Source: Candidatus Falkowiibacteriota bacterium (GTDB taxonomy: Bacteria > Patescibacteriota > Patescibacteriia > Patescibacteriales > SZUA-104). From it: a stretch of DNA of 23,322 nucleotides. The stretch is from positions 1 through 23,322 of the forward strand of contig JALUVW010000125.1 of the NCBI GenBank assembly GCA_027020105.1. The letters are read 5' to 3'. The notes below the pieces were generated by a model. It saw only the letters and a list, made by a program, of their open reading frames with translations, did no database searches and had not been told where the DNA came from. Positions 7,327 through 15,999 of this stretch are shown one piece after another (position 1 is the stretch's first letter; each line of letters starts with the position of its first letter). Both the position numbers and the translations under genes were made by a program.

Positions 7327-8631
7327 TTACAACTTGTTAATTGTTTCCAAGGTCTCGCGCGCGCATTTTTCCCAGCTAAAATTTTTAACCCGCTCCTTCC
7401 CTCGCTTGATTAAGTCGTCCCTTAGCCGCTTGTCGGCGATAATTTTTTCCATTGAATCGGCGATTTCTTCCACGTCGCGCGGATTAAACAGCAAAGCCGC
7501 TTCTCCCGCCACTTCGGGAATGGACGCCGCGCGCGAAGCCGTTATCGGTGATTCGCAAGACATCGCTTGCAATAACGGAATTCCAAAGCCCTCGTATAAG
7601 GACGGAAAGACGAATCCGTCCGAACCGCGATACACGAACGGCATATCTTCTTCCTCCACCCAGCCCGGCATTATCACCTCGTCTTCCAATAAATATTCTT
7701 CAATCATATACTTAACGTCGTCGTAGCCAAAGTCAGCGTCGCCCACCAAAACCAGCTTATGCTTTATGTCTTTGTTTTTGTCGCGCATTATGGCGAACGC
7801 TTCTATCAAAGCGGGGGTGTTCTTTTTTTTGTCCAGCCTCCCGACATAAAGCAAATACGGTCTTTCTATGCCGTATCTTTCCAGCACCTCGTCCGTCTTT
7901 GCGCCCGGCTTTAAGTTATTGTATATATGCTTGTTATAGCCATTGTGTATAACCTTTATTTTATCGCCCAAGGGCGGCATACTTTTCAATCTCCCGTATA
8001 TTTTCATTATTTCCTTTTTTGAATAATTGGAAACCGTGATTATTTTCTTGGCGTTTTTCAGGGAAAATCCGGTTGACCACTTTAAGTAGTCCATGGAGTT
8101 GGCGCTGAATTTTCCGAATGTGAACAATTTAACGAGAAAATTAATCAGCCTTCTGCCGTTTCTCGCGTCCGGTCCTATTTGGCCGCGGTCGTACAGCAGG
8201 CAATGCCTTTCAAAGCCGACATCGTGCACGGTTACAACGGAATTTCGCGGATGAATAATCGGCAAAGCGTGCGCCGGCACGAACAAAACATCGGGTTCGC
8301 GCAGGAGCATTTCCAGCGACAAGGCGCCCTGCGTCCATAAAAAATTAAAGGGCCATTTTAATATTTTCGCCTTAAAATTTTTATGAGGGCTCTTTATTTT
8401 TTGGTACCCGTCTTTGTCAAATTCAACTTCACCGTTTTCCGGTTTTTCTCCGCGAGAATATTCCTTGGATGTCAAATCCAATAAACCGCCCTTGAGCGGT
8501 TTGTCCGTATAGAGAATATATTGATTTTCCGCGTCAAGGCGGGAAAGCCATCTAATCAAATAATACGAATACCATTCCGTGCCGCTTTTGTGATCTCTGT
8601 TGGCGCGTGACGCGTCTATGCCGATTAACAT
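7327..8631 (-). CDS. GT4-family glycosyltransferase (mannosyltransferase-like)
   Basis: A 434-residue GT-B glycosyltransferase beginning MLIGIDASRANRDHKSGTEW, the style of mannosyl/rhamnosyl GT4 enzymes. Domain 1 includes DVLFVPAHALPIIHP and SVVTVHDVGFE. The acceptor-side region KIITVSNYSKKEI leads into domain 2, with PYLLYVGRLDKKKNTPALIEAF, LVLVGDADFG and FPSLYEGFGIPLLQAMSCESP. In the usual E-x7-E motif the second Glu is Gln here (E-x7-Q), as in some members of the family. It lies 88 nt downstream of mreB with an AT-rich gap and no SD. It may be co-transcribed with mreB. Donor and acceptor sugars are unknown. Confidence 0.92.
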   Translation of the reverse strand: MLIGIDASRANRDHKSGTEWYSYYLIRWLSRLDAENQYILYTDKPLKGGLLDLTSKEYSRGEKPENGEVEFDKDGYQKIKSPHKNFKAKILKWPFNFLWTQGALSLEMLLREPDVLFVPAHALPIIHPRNSVVTVHDVGFERHCLLYDRGQIGPDARNGRRLINFLVKLFTFGKFSANSMDYLKWSTGFSLKNAKKIITVSNYSKKEIMKIYGRLKSMPPLGDKIKVIHNGYNKHIYNNLKPGAKTDEVLERYGIERPYLLYVGRLDKKKNTPALIEAFAIMRDKNKDIKHKLVLVGDADFGYDDVKYMIEEYLLEDEVIMPGWVEEEDMPFVYRGSDGFVFPSLYEGFGIPLLQAMSCESPITASRAASIPEVAGEAALLFNPRDVEEIADSMEKIIADKRLRDDLIKRGKERVKNFSWEKCARETLETINKL

Positions 8632-8719
8632 ACTGAATTTTTGGTTTTGTAATTTTATAAATGATTTCCAAGCTTTAATTTTTAAACATTAAAAACTAAA
8701 AATTATAAAATTTAAAAAT

Positions 8720-9727
8720 TTATTTTGTCGCCAATATTGAGCGCTTATAGCTGTCCAGATTATCCAAAGCAATCCCCGTTCCCTTGGCAACGCACAATAA
8801 CGAATCGTCGGCGACAAACGCCGGCACGCCGGTGGTTCGGGAAAGCAACTGGTCAATGTTCTTAAGAAGAGAACTGCCTCCGGTCAATATCATCCCTTTA
8901 TCCATAATGTCGGCCGACAATTCGGGCGGCGTTTCGTGCAAAATTTTCTTGGCGGCATTGACAATCGCCTCCAATTCGTTTTGAATCGCCTCGGTAACAT
9001 CGTTGCTGGTAACGGTAATCACCCGCGGCAACCCGGTTATTATGTCGCGGCCGCGTATTTCCATTGTCAGTTTGTTTTCAAGATAAAGCGCCGAACCGAT
9101 ATTTATTTTAATTTCCTCGGCCGTGCGCTCGCCAATGGCCAAATTGTATTTCTTCCTGATATATTCAATAATCGCCGAATCAACTTTGTTGCCGCCAACG
9201 CGAACGGAAGTGGATGTCACAATGCCGCCCAAAGAAATAACAGCCATTTCCGCCGTGCCGCCGCCGATATCAACTATCATATGTCCGGAAGCCGAACCGA
9301 TGGGGATATCCGCGCCAATCGCCGCCGCCACCGGCTCTTTGATAATATAAGCCGCCTTGGCGCCCGCGGCGATGGTGGCGTCAATAACGGCGCGCCGTTC
9401 GGTGGATGAAATTCCGGCAGGCACGGCCACCATAACCTCCGGACGCAATAACCTGACTCCGCCCACCGCTTTATTGATAAAATACCGCAGCATTGCTTCG
9501 GTTGTCCTGTAATCGGCGATTACTCCGTCCTTCAACGGCTTTAAGGCGATAATCGTGTCGGGAGTGCGGCCAAGCATGTCTTTGGCTTCCTGCCCCACCG
9601 CCAAAATTTTTTTATCGGCCATGGACACGGCAACAACGCTCGGCTCGTTAATAACAATGCCGCGCTTGGGTAAATGCACCAAAGTGTAAGTTGTTCCCAA
9701 ATCTATTCCGATTCTTTTTATAAACAT
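8720..9727 (-). CDS. mreB: Rod-shape-determining actin homologue MreB
   Basis: A 335-residue MreB of typical length. Phosphate-1 motif IGIDLGTTYTLVHL (residues 6-19), NEPSVVAV, the second phosphate motif MIVDIGGGTAEMAVIS, and the adenosine motif GMILTGGSSLL are all present. It forms membrane-bound filaments that guide lateral wall synthesis. No mreC, mreD or rodA follows; the next gene is a GT4 transferase. The ATG at 9727 gives the canonical MreB N-terminus. A good promoter (TTGTCA-17-TATGAT) lies about 70 nt upstream and overlaps the promoter of the divergent response regulator, which suggests linked control. Confidence 0.97.
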   Translation of the reverse strand: MFIKRIGIDLGTTYTLVHLPKRGIVINEPSVVAVSMADKKILAVGQEAKDMLGRTPDTIIALKPLKDGVIADYRTTEAMLRYFINKAVGGVRLLRPEVMVAVPAGISSTERRAVIDATIAAGAKAAYIIKEPVAAAIGADIPIGSASGHMIVDIGGGTAEMAVISLGGIVTSTSVRVGGNKVDSAIIEYIRKKYNLAIGERTAEEIKINIGSALYLENKLTMEIRGRDIITGLPRVITVTSNDVTEAIQNELEAIVNAAKKILHETPPELSADIMDKGMILTGGSSLLKNIDQLLSRTTGVPAFVADDSLLCVAKGTGIALDNLDSYKRSILATK

Positions 9728-9794
9728 ATTTTAAAAATTTCCAATTTCCATTTTTATTCGCTCCGCCCATTCTTCGCCAACCTTCAACATAAAA

Positions 9795-9823
9795 ATCATA
9801 ACAGAATTAACGGCGTTTGACAA
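9795..9823 (-). promoter_or_regulatory. Probable mreB promoter
   Basis: On the minus strand, -35 TTGTCA (9818-9823) and -10 TATGAT (9795-9800) are separated by exactly 17 bp, each one mismatch from consensus. The start would be near 9788, leaving a leader of about 60 nt. Confidence 0.7.
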
Positions 9824-9845
9824 GACCGGAACAATATGATATTTT
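9817..9845 (+). promoter_or_regulatory. Probable promoter of the plus-strand response regulator
   Basis: A perfect -35 TTGACA (9817-9822), 17 bp, then TATTTT (9840-9845, 4 of 6). It shares 9818-9822 with the -35 element of the divergent mreB promoter. Confidence 0.6.
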
Positions 9846-9890
9846 TTAACGGCCGTCGGTCTTTTAAAAAAAATTAAAATCAACTAATAA

Positions 9891-9896
9891 AGGAGG
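9891..9896 (+). promoter_or_regulatory. Strong Shine-Dalgarno of the response regulator
   Basis: AGGAGG stands 5 nt before the ATG at 9902. It is the only full SD found before any start in the window. Confidence 0.85.
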
Positions 9897-9901
9897 TTAT
9901 T

Positions 9902-10300
9902 ATGTGTGATTGTTTTAGGGTTCTGATTGTTGACGATGAAATGTTTACGGGAGAAATCATTGCCAGCTTCACCAGATACGCCTTTGAGTATATCTATGGC
10001 AATGAGGTTGAGGTTAAAATAAGCCTTGAAATCTCGGCCGTCAAGGCGTATAAAACGCTAAGCGACGGCCAGTACGATTTATTGCTGACCGACTGCGAAA
10101 TGCCGGAAGTAAACGGCGTTGAGCTTATCAAGAAGGTCAGAAAAAACGAAAAAACGAAAAAAATTTCCATCATCGGGGTGTCAAGCTACCCCGGCAATAA
10201 ACGGCCGATGATGGAAGCCGGAGCCGACTATTTTATCGGCAAACCGTTTGAGCTGAACAGGTTTGCCGATGCGGTTGAAAAAGTGTTAAACAAAGAATGA
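9902..10300 (+). CDS. Stand-alone CheY-like response regulator receiver
   Basis: A 132-residue single receiver domain with no output domain. The acidic pair is in RVLIVDDEMFT, the phospho-accepting Asp in DLLLTDCEMPEVNG, the switch Ser/Thr in IIGVSS, and the conserved Lys in YFIGKPFEL. It is an intracellular signalling protein that would need a histidine kinase from elsewhere. It is the only convincing plus-strand gene here, with its own promoter, perfect SD and terminator. These suggest higher or independent expression. It ends in TGA. It is divergent from mreB and convergent with the ABC permease genes. Its partner is unknown; the overlapping mreB promoter hints at a link but does not show one. 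Confidence 0.93.
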   Translation: MCDCFRVLIVDDEMFTGEIIASFTRYAFEYIYGNEVEVKISLEISAVKAYKTLSDGQYDLLLTDCEMPEVNGVELIKKVRKNEKTKKISIIGVSSYPGNKRPMMEAGADYFIGKPFELNRFADAVEKVLNKE

Positions 10301-10310
10301 CACTTCGCGA

Positions 10311-10338
10311 GAGGGACGAAAACCGTCCCTCTTTTTTT
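10311..10338 (+). terminator. Intrinsic terminator after the response regulator
   Basis: The stem GAGGGACG (10311-10318) pairs with CGTCCCTC (10324-10331), with a 5-nt loop, followed by seven T. It starts 11 nt past the TGA stop. Confidence 0.93.
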
Positions 10339-10386
10339 ATTCAAAATCAACCTAAAAATTCATAAGCCGAAAACCAAAAGCCTAAC

Positions 10387-11676
10387 TCACTCCGACCGCA
10401 GCGCTTCAATCGGATCCATTTTAGCCGCTTTGCGCGCCGGATACACTCCGAATAAAATCCCAAAAACAAAAGAAAATCCCAAGGCGACGACGAACGCCCG
10501 CAAAGGAACGGAAAAAATCCAGTCCAAGCCGGCGCGCGCCGCTCCGATTTTAATCAAATACGAAACAAGAACGCCGAGAATAACGCCGATAACGCCGCCG
10601 ATAGCCGTAATTAAAATTGACTCCGTTAAAAATTGTTTTAAAATATCCGAATACTTCGCTCCGACCGCTTTTCTTAATCCGATTTCGCGCGTTCTCTCAT
10701 TCACTATCACGTACATAATATTCATAATTCCCACTCCTCCCACAACCAAGGATATGGCGACAATCGCCAAAAGCAGAATCGTAATGGCGTTAGTCGCCGT
10801 TTTTAACACCTCCATCGATTCCACCATTGAAATAACCCGAAAATCATCTTTGCCGGTGTCGGACCAGCCCCTCCTTTTTTCCGTTGGTTGTTCTATGTTA
10901 TGGTTTTGGCGCAATATATAGCGTATTTCTTCGGCCGTTTCATCAATTAAGCCGGTGTCATTAACCTGATGCATCATAAACAAAATATGGTTTATTCCCA
11001 TTATCTTTTTCTGCAAGGTCCTGATCGGCACGTAAACAAAATCATCAAAATCAAAATTCATTACGGCCCCCCTTTTCTCAAGCGTCCCTATCACCCTGAA
11101 TTTCTTTTTGCGAATCTTGATGTATTGGCCGATCGGATCGGAATCGCCGAACAATTTGTCTTTTATTTTATAGCCCAACACCGCCACTTGCTCCAACGAC
11201 TTGTCCTCTTCTTTGTTAAAAAACCGGCCGCGTTCCATTTCGCTTTTGTCAATATCAATAAAATCGGCGGAAGTTCCGAATAACACCGCTTTTTTCAGCT
11301 CGCTCGCGTAACTCACCTGCTCTTGCCCCATCACTCCGGCATAACTTCTTTTGATGTTCGGCAATTTATTTATGTCATCCATATCATCCAAACTTAAAGT
11401 GGTAACCTGCACGCCCAATACCAAATTAACTCCCGACTGCGCCTCGGACGCGCCCCCTTTTTTGGAGCTGGGAACTTTTATCTCGGTCTCAATCATATCG
11501 GATCCGCCGAAAGATTCTATTTCGCTCTTAATCAAGCTGTTAATTCCCTCGCCGGCGGAAAACACGATGATAATCGCGGCAATGCCGATGACCATGCCCA
11601 ATACCGTCAGCCCCGTTCTGACTTTATTGGCGCGCATGGCGCGGAGGGAAGTTTGGAGGGTGGAGATTATGGACAT
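10387..11676 (-). CDS. MacB/FtsX-type ABC transporter permease (second)
   Basis: A 429-residue permease. The first membrane helix follows the conserved N-terminus LRAMRANKVRTGLTVLGMVIGIAAIIIV, then comes a large extracytoplasmic MacB-like core domain (about residues 45-290). Three C-terminal helices carry the FtsX signature GVGIMNIMYVIVNERTREIGLRKAVGAK, which contacts the ATPase, and the ending GVYPARKAAKMDPIEALRSE. This matches MacB permeases without a fused ATPase. It is paired with a second, clearly different permease upstream, so the transporter may be a heterodimer with the single ATPase. The ATG at 11676 has no SD. It is the last gene of the module. Confidence 0.93.
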   Translation of the reverse strand: MSIISTLQTSLRAMRANKVRTGLTVLGMVIGIAAIIIVFSAGEGINSLIKSEIESFGGSDMIETEIKVPSSKKGGASEAQSGVNLVLGVQVTTLSLDDMDDINKLPNIKRSYAGVMGQEQVSYASELKKAVLFGTSADFIDIDKSEMERGRFFNKEEDKSLEQVAVLGYKIKDKLFGDSDPIGQYIKIRKKKFRVIGTLEKRGAVMNFDFDDFVYVPIRTLQKKIMGINHILFMMHQVNDTGLIDETAEEIRYILRQNHNIEQPTEKRRGWSDTGKDDFRVISMVESMEVLKTATNAITILLLAIVAISLVVGGVGIMNIMYVIVNERTREIGLRKAVGAKYSDILKQFLTESILITAIGGVIGVILGVLVSYLIKIGAARAGLDWIFSVPLRAFVVALGFSFVFGILFGVYPARKAAKMDPIEALRSE

Positions 11677-11684
11677 AGATTAAA

Positions 11685-11838
11685 AAATTACAAATTACAA
11701 ATTACAAATTCCAAATAAATTCAAAATTACAATTTTCAAAACTTGCCCTTAGCTTGATTGGGGATTTGAAACGGTTTTGGATTTATGATTTTGGTCATTG
11801 TGATTTATTTGAGATTTGGAATTTTGAATTTGTAATTT
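11685..11838. repeat. Inverted period-7 repeat between the two permease genes
   Basis: The arms 11692-11716 and 11814-11838 are complementary at 23 of 25 positions. The left arm is made of the 7-nt unit ATTACAA in tandem, then ATTCCAA; the region between and the right arm drift with the same 7-base spacing (units such as GATTTGG and AATTTGT). It fills nearly all of the gap between the two permease genes. Confidence 0.85.
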
Positions 11839-11860
11839 ATTGTTGGGGCGCGTAAAACTT

Positions 11861-13114
11861 CTATTCGTATCGCAACGCGTCCACGGGCTCCAATCCACTT
11901 GCTTTCATAGCCGGATATATTCCAAAAACCAGCCCGATGACGCCGGCGACAACCGCGGACAAAATTACGGATGCCGGGGAAATAACAAACTCCCAGTCAT
12001 ACCCTGAAAAATTAATCAAGGACGCGGCCGCGTAAGAAGCGATTACTCCGGCGATTATCCCGACTATGCCGCCCAATAAGGTTACGATAACGGCTTCCGT
12101 TAAAAACTGGCTCATAATGTCAAAATTGCTCGCGCCGACCGCTTTTCTTAATCCGATTTCGCGCGTCCTCTCCGTAACGCCCACAAGCATAATATTCATA
12201 ATGCCGACACCGCCCACCAATAACGACAAGGCGGCCATGGCCGCCAAAAAATAACTTAAAGCGTCAGTGATTTTTGTTATCATATTCAGGGCTTCCGCCG
12301 CGCTGCGAACCGTAAAATCATCATTCTCGCCGCTTGAATCGGCGATATTATGGCGATCCCTCAAAGTTGCCTCCACATCGCGCATGGCTTGGTCAATATT
12401 TTCCTCCTTGTCCACTTTCGCCCTGATAATGCCCAAATAATTTACGCCGGCGATTAATTTTTGCATGGTTTTCAACGGCAAAAAAACCTGATCGTCATAA
12501 TCCTGAAAAGCGACCATTCCCTTCTCGGCCATTACGCCGATTACTTCAAAGGTGTGTTTTTTGATTTTTATTTTCCGTCCCACCGCTTCCGATTCGCCGA
12601 ACAATTCCTTCTTAACGGTACTGCCCAGTACCGCCACTCGCGCCATATTTTTTTCCTCTTCTTCGGTGAAAAACCTGCCATTCTCCACCTTGGCGTTTTC
12701 AACATTCAAGTAACTGGCCGTGGTGCCGCTCAAATTCGTATCATAGGAATTGGCGCCCCAGCTTACTGTTCCCGCGCCCTTGGTGTAGCCGACCGCGTCC
12801 ACGATATTCGGCGCGTTTTTTTTGTCGCGCAAAGCCAGCATATCGTCATAAGTCAAGGTGGTGACGACAATGCCCATGGCGGACGCGGGCGGCCCGTTGT
12901 CCTCGGCCTTCCCGGGCAATACTCCGATTAAGTTTGTTCCCAAATTTTTAACCTGGTTTAATATCAAACTCTGCGCGCCGGCCCCGAGCGATGTTATAAC
13001 GATAACCGCGCCCACTCCGATAATAATCCCGAGCATGGTAAGAAAGCTCCTGACCTTATTGGAGCGAAGGGCGAATATGGACGCGCTGACGGATTGTTCA
13101 AATTGATTATACAT
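11861..13114 (-). CDS. MacB/FtsX-type ABC transporter permease (first)
   Basis: A 417-residue permease from the ATG at 13114, giving MYNQFEQSVSASIFALRSNK before the first helix (SFLTMLGIIIGVGAVIVI). A TTG at 13144 also opens the frame, but its ten extra residues come from hairpin repeat DNA and are not typical. The extracytoplasmic core domain lies between helices 1 and 2. The C-terminal part has GVGIMNIMLVGVTERTREIGLRKAVGAS and ends GIYPAMKASGLEPVDALRYE. It shares the family's architecture with the downstream permease but differs throughout, so this is an old duplication. It is expected to work with the upstream ATPase and membrane-fusion protein. No SD is present. Confidence 0.92.
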   Translation of the reverse strand: MYNQFEQSVSASIFALRSNKVRSFLTMLGIIIGVGAVIVITSLGAGAQSLILNQVKNLGTNLIGVLPGKAEDNGPPASAMGIVVTTLTYDDMLALRDKKNAPNIVDAVGYTKGAGTVSWGANSYDTNLSGTTASYLNVENAKVENGRFFTEEEEKNMARVAVLGSTVKKELFGESEAVGRKIKIKKHTFEVIGVMAEKGMVAFQDYDDQVFLPLKTMQKLIAGVNYLGIIRAKVDKEENIDQAMRDVEATLRDRHNIADSSGENDDFTVRSAAEALNMITKITDALSYFLAAMAALSLLVGGVGIMNIMLVGVTERTREIGLRKAVGASNFDIMSQFLTEAVIVTLLGGIVGIIAGVIASYAAASLINFSGYDWEFVISPASVILSAVVAGVIGLVFGIYPAMKASGLEPVDALRYE

Positions 13115-13138
13115 AAACAGCCGATGCCAAAGCCGGAA

Positions 13139-13210
13139 TGACAAATCAAATCCAAAATCAAAATGCCAAATTATTTTTTAAACATTTGATAATTTGGGCT
13201 TGATTTGTCA
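13139..13210. repeat. Hairpin repeat between ATPase and first permease
   Basis: TGACAAATCAA (13139-13149) pairs with TTGATTTGTCA (13200-13210), and inside it CCAAATTAT (13166-13174) pairs with ATAATTTGG (13189-13197). The left half can be cut into 7-nt units (TGACAAA, TCAAATC, CAAAATC, AAAATGC, CAAATTA). Confidence 0.82.
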
Positions 13211-13231
13211 TTTTAATTTTGTTATTTGAGT

Positions 13232-13930
13232 TTAATCAAGTATTTCTCCGTCCCTAACCGTAATAACCCTCCTCGCGTACTTCGCGATGTCATCCTCATG
13301 CGTCACCAAAATAATGGTATTCCCTTGCCTGTTGAGATTTTCCAAAATTTTCATAACCTGGGCCCCCGCCTTGGAATCCAGATTGCCCGTCGGCTCGTCC
13401 GCGAATATAACCGCCGGATTATTCACCAACGCGCGGGCGATGGCGACGCGCTGCCTTTCGCCGCCCGATATTTGATTGGTAAAATAATCAAGGCGGTGCC
13501 CCAATCCCACGCTTTCCAGCACCTCTTTGGCGCGCTTATCCATCCAATCCCTCCCGATATTATCAGATTGAATCGGTTTTTTTGAATAAGTCAAGGGCAG
13601 TTTCACGTTCTCCAAGACGGTGGTCCGCGCCAGCAAATTAAACGCTTGAAAAACAAAACCGATTTTCTCGTTGCGCAATCGCGCCAACTCGTCATCGTTC
13701 AACTTCGCCACATCCCGCCCTTCCAATAAATACTCCCCGCTTGTCGCCCGATCCAAAAGTCCCAAAATATGCATCAAGGTTGACTTGCCGGAACCGGACG
13801 GTCCCATAATCGCCACGAACTCTCCCTTCTCAATTTTAAAAGACACGCCTTTAATGACATGCGTTTTCACGCCGTCGCTGTCGTATGTTTTATGAAGATT
13901 ATTGACTTGAATTAACGGGATTGACGCCAT
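13232..13930 (-). CDS. MacB-type ABC transporter ATPase (LolD/MacB family)
   Basis: A 232-residue nucleotide-binding subunit. Walker A is GPSGSGKST (about residues 40-48), the Q-loop is FVFQAFNLL, the signature is ISGGERQRVAIARALVNNP, Walker B with its Glu is AVIFADEPTGNLD, and the switch His is in ILVTHEDDIA. The sequence between Walker A and the signature (LDRATSGEYLLEG) fits the LolD/MacB/FtsE group. It would drive the two FtsX-like permeases downstream by ATP hydrolysis at the cytoplasmic face. The ATG at 13930 gives a normal N-terminus (MASIPLIQVNNLHKTY). A 185-nt gap separates it from the membrane-fusion gene and holds a strong hairpin 21 nt before the start. Confidence 0.96.
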   Translation of the reverse strand: MASIPLIQVNNLHKTYDSDGVKTHVIKGVSFKIEKGEFVAIMGPSGSGKSTLMHILGLLDRATSGEYLLEGRDVAKLNDDELARLRNEKIGFVFQAFNLLARTTVLENVKLPLTYSKKPIQSDNIGRDWMDKRAKEVLESVGLGHRLDYFTNQISGGERQRVAIARALVNNPAVIFADEPTGNLDSKAGAQVMKILENLNRQGNTIILVTHEDDIAKYARRVITVRDGEILD

Positions 13931-13951
13931 ATAAAGCTGAAAAACCGCGAG

Positions 13952-13985
13952 ACCCGAAGCCGTGAAGCGTAAAAACGGCTTGGGT
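13952..13985. repeat. Stable hairpin just upstream of the ABC ATPase start
   Basis: ACCC, a bulged G and AAGCCGT (13952-13963) pair with ACGGCTT and GGGT (13975-13985): 11 bp with one bulge and an 11-nt loop. On the minus strand it lies 21 nt before the ATG and is followed by CTCGCGGTTTTT. It could act in the leader or weakly attenuate. The rest of the gap (13986-14115) is AT-rich with a perfect AAACCGGTTT palindrome at 14072-14081. Confidence 0.65.
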
Positions 13986-14115
13986 GTAATGATATTTTCA
14001 AATTTTAACGGATAAAATTAATCGGCGCGGCTTCTTGCCGAAGAAACCTGCCGATTTTTCGCTCAACCTTAAAACCGGTTTAAAAAAAAATATTTTTACC
14101 GATTGACCCAACCGG

Positions 14116-15996
14116 CTATTTCTTGTTTTTAACAAATGTTACGACCTCGTCTCCCTCTTTCACTCCGCTCAAAACTTCAACCATTCCTTCATCGCCGCGC
14201 AAACCGATCTTAACCGGCTTTTCCGTTACGCGGCCTCCGGATAAAATTCTGGCGTATTTGCGGCCGTTTTTTCTGACAATCGCCCGCGACGGCATAATAA
14301 GAACATTGTCTTTGCGCGCGGTGGTAATAACGACATTCGCCGTCATTCCGGGCTTTATGTTTTTTAACGCCTCTTGTCGTTCCTTGGCGTTATTCGCGAA
14401 CTCTATTTTCACTTTATAGTAAATAACATCCTGAATAACCGTTTCCGCCGGCTCTATAAAATAAACTTTACCCGGAAATACCACGTCATCTCCGAACGCG
14501 TCCAAGGTGATTTCCACGGGGTTGCCGATATTAACTTTAACGATATCCGATTCGGAAACATCAACCTCCACTTCAAAATTATTCGCGCCCACCATGGAAA
14601 ATACCGGTTTCCCGGGAGAAATCCGTTCTCCGACCTCGTAATTCACCTTGGTAATCACTCCGCCGACCGGCGCCCTTATCACGCTGTCTTCAATTTGTTT
14701 TTTAACCGAATCCAGCGCGGCTCGCGCCAAAATTATGTCCTCCTTCCTTGCCGGAGCTTCAATTTGGGCCAATCGCGCCTTGGCCACCTCCCACAACTCT
14801 TTGGCGGTCTTAACATTGGCCTCGGCAACGGTTATTTGCCGATCTCCAGAAATTTCGGCTGACTTCAAGGTATTGCGCGCGTTAATTATCGCGTTATCCA
14901 AATCAACCCGCGCCTTGGCCAATTTTTCTTCCGCGTTGGACACGTTCGTGTCGTAGGCGAGCCGCGCGTCCGCCAAATTTTGTTCCGCGGTTTGCGCCGC
15001 GGAAATACTCGCGGAAATCACCGTTAATTCGGCGTTGATATCGGACTTAAAAGCGTCCAACTCCGCTTGCGTAAAATCAGAACCGGTAACCGTGCTTCCC
15101 AGGGCGTCAAAACAAAAATTTAAACTTTCAAAGGTTTTGTCCAGAACCGCCTTGGCGTCATCCGCGGCCCGCCGGATATTATTTTCCGTTTTATTCGCTT
15201 TGGCGGCCGCCAAACTGTTGTTCGCGGCGCTTAACAACTCCATGGCTTCACTGCGGGAACTTTTTACGCTTGCCAAGTAAGAAGTATTTTTTATGCTTAA
15301 AACATCCTTCGCGTCATCATCGGTCAGAATCGTGTTTATCTTATCCAGGGCCGTGTTCGCGTCGGCCAGTCCGGATTCAATGGCGGTCAAAATATCATTT
15401 TCCTTGTTCGCGACCGATTGCGAGTAAATTTTTTCAGTATTATCCAAATTTATCCGAGCGGATTCAACCGCCTGCTCATAGACGGTAACATCGCGCGGAG
15501 AATCCGATTCCAAATCGTTAACGGTTTTTCGGGCTTGGGCGATATTTTCGGCAACGGTATTTTTAATTTTTTCCAATTCGTTTTTGGCCGATAAATAAGC
15601 CGCGTAAGCATGATTGACATTCGCCCGCTCAACGGCGATTTCTTCCTGGGCGGCGCCGGCCGTGAGTTTATTCAACCTGGCCCGAGCTTCTTTTTCCTTG
15701 ATGGATAAAACGCCATAATCCAATTCGGCCAATATTTGCCCGCTCTCAACTTTATCGCCCTCCCTAACTGAAATTTCGGCTATTTTGCCGCTGTTTAAAA
15801 AGCTTAAATCAATATCCTCGGCCGCTTTAACCGTTCCGGTGTCGCTCACGGTTTGAACCAATCGCCCGCGCGCGGCTTTGACCGTGACGTATTCCGCTTT
15901 TTCTTTGTTGCTCGCGCCCAAATACCAGATAACGCCGACAACAGCCGCGATGGCGGCCGATACGGTTAAAATTCTGAAAAATTTTCTTATGTCCAT
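14116..15996 (-). CDS. MacA/HlyD-type membrane-fusion protein with very long coiled coil
   Basis: A 626-residue periplasmic-adaptor-type protein. One N-terminal membrane anchor (ILTVSAAIAAVVGVIWYLGA) is followed by the first half of the lipoyl/barrel-sandwich domain (SGKIAEISVREGDKVESGQILAEL). Then comes a very long Ala/Glu/Asn-rich helical region (about residues 80-430) and the second lipoyl half (VIRAPVGGVITKVNYEVGE). The beta-barrel (FEVEVDVSESDIVKVNIGNPVEITLDAF) and a C-terminal domain ending VKEGDEVVTFVKNKK complete it. MacA is usually about 370 residues, so the coil is greatly enlarged. It starts 7 nt after a response regulator and precedes the ATPase. It is probably a partner of the two permeases; the exported substrate is unknown. 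Confidence 0.93.
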   Translation of the reverse strand: MDIRKFFRILTVSAAIAAVVGVIWYLGASNKEKAEYVTVKAARGRLVQTVSDTGTVKAAEDIDLSFLNSGKIAEISVREGDKVESGQILAELDYGVLSIKEKEARARLNKLTAGAAQEEIAVERANVNHAYAAYLSAKNELEKIKNTVAENIAQARKTVNDLESDSPRDVTVYEQAVESARINLDNTEKIYSQSVANKENDILTAIESGLADANTALDKINTILTDDDAKDVLSIKNTSYLASVKSSRSEAMELLSAANNSLAAAKANKTENNIRRAADDAKAVLDKTFESLNFCFDALGSTVTGSDFTQAELDAFKSDINAELTVISASISAAQTAEQNLADARLAYDTNVSNAEEKLAKARVDLDNAIINARNTLKSAEISGDRQITVAEANVKTAKELWEVAKARLAQIEAPARKEDIILARAALDSVKKQIEDSVIRAPVGGVITKVNYEVGERISPGKPVFSMVGANNFEVEVDVSESDIVKVNIGNPVEITLDAFGDDVVFPGKVYFIEPAETVIQDVIYYKVKIEFANNAKERQEALKNIKPGMTANVVITTARKDNVLIMPSRAIVRKNGRKYARILSGGRVTEKPVKIGLRGDEGMVEVLSGVKEGDEVVTFVKNKK

Positions 15997-15999
15997 AAT

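Noticed and set aside
13115..13144. Upstream TTG start for the first permease
   Set aside because: The ten extra residues derive from the hairpin repeat next to the gene and do not match permease N-termini; the ATG at 13114 does.
14072..14090. Possible terminator after the membrane-fusion gene (AAACCGGTTT next to nine A)
   Set aside because: On the minus strand the T-run comes before the palindrome rather than after it, and the stem is only 5 bp per arm, so it is not an intrinsic terminator for that strand.
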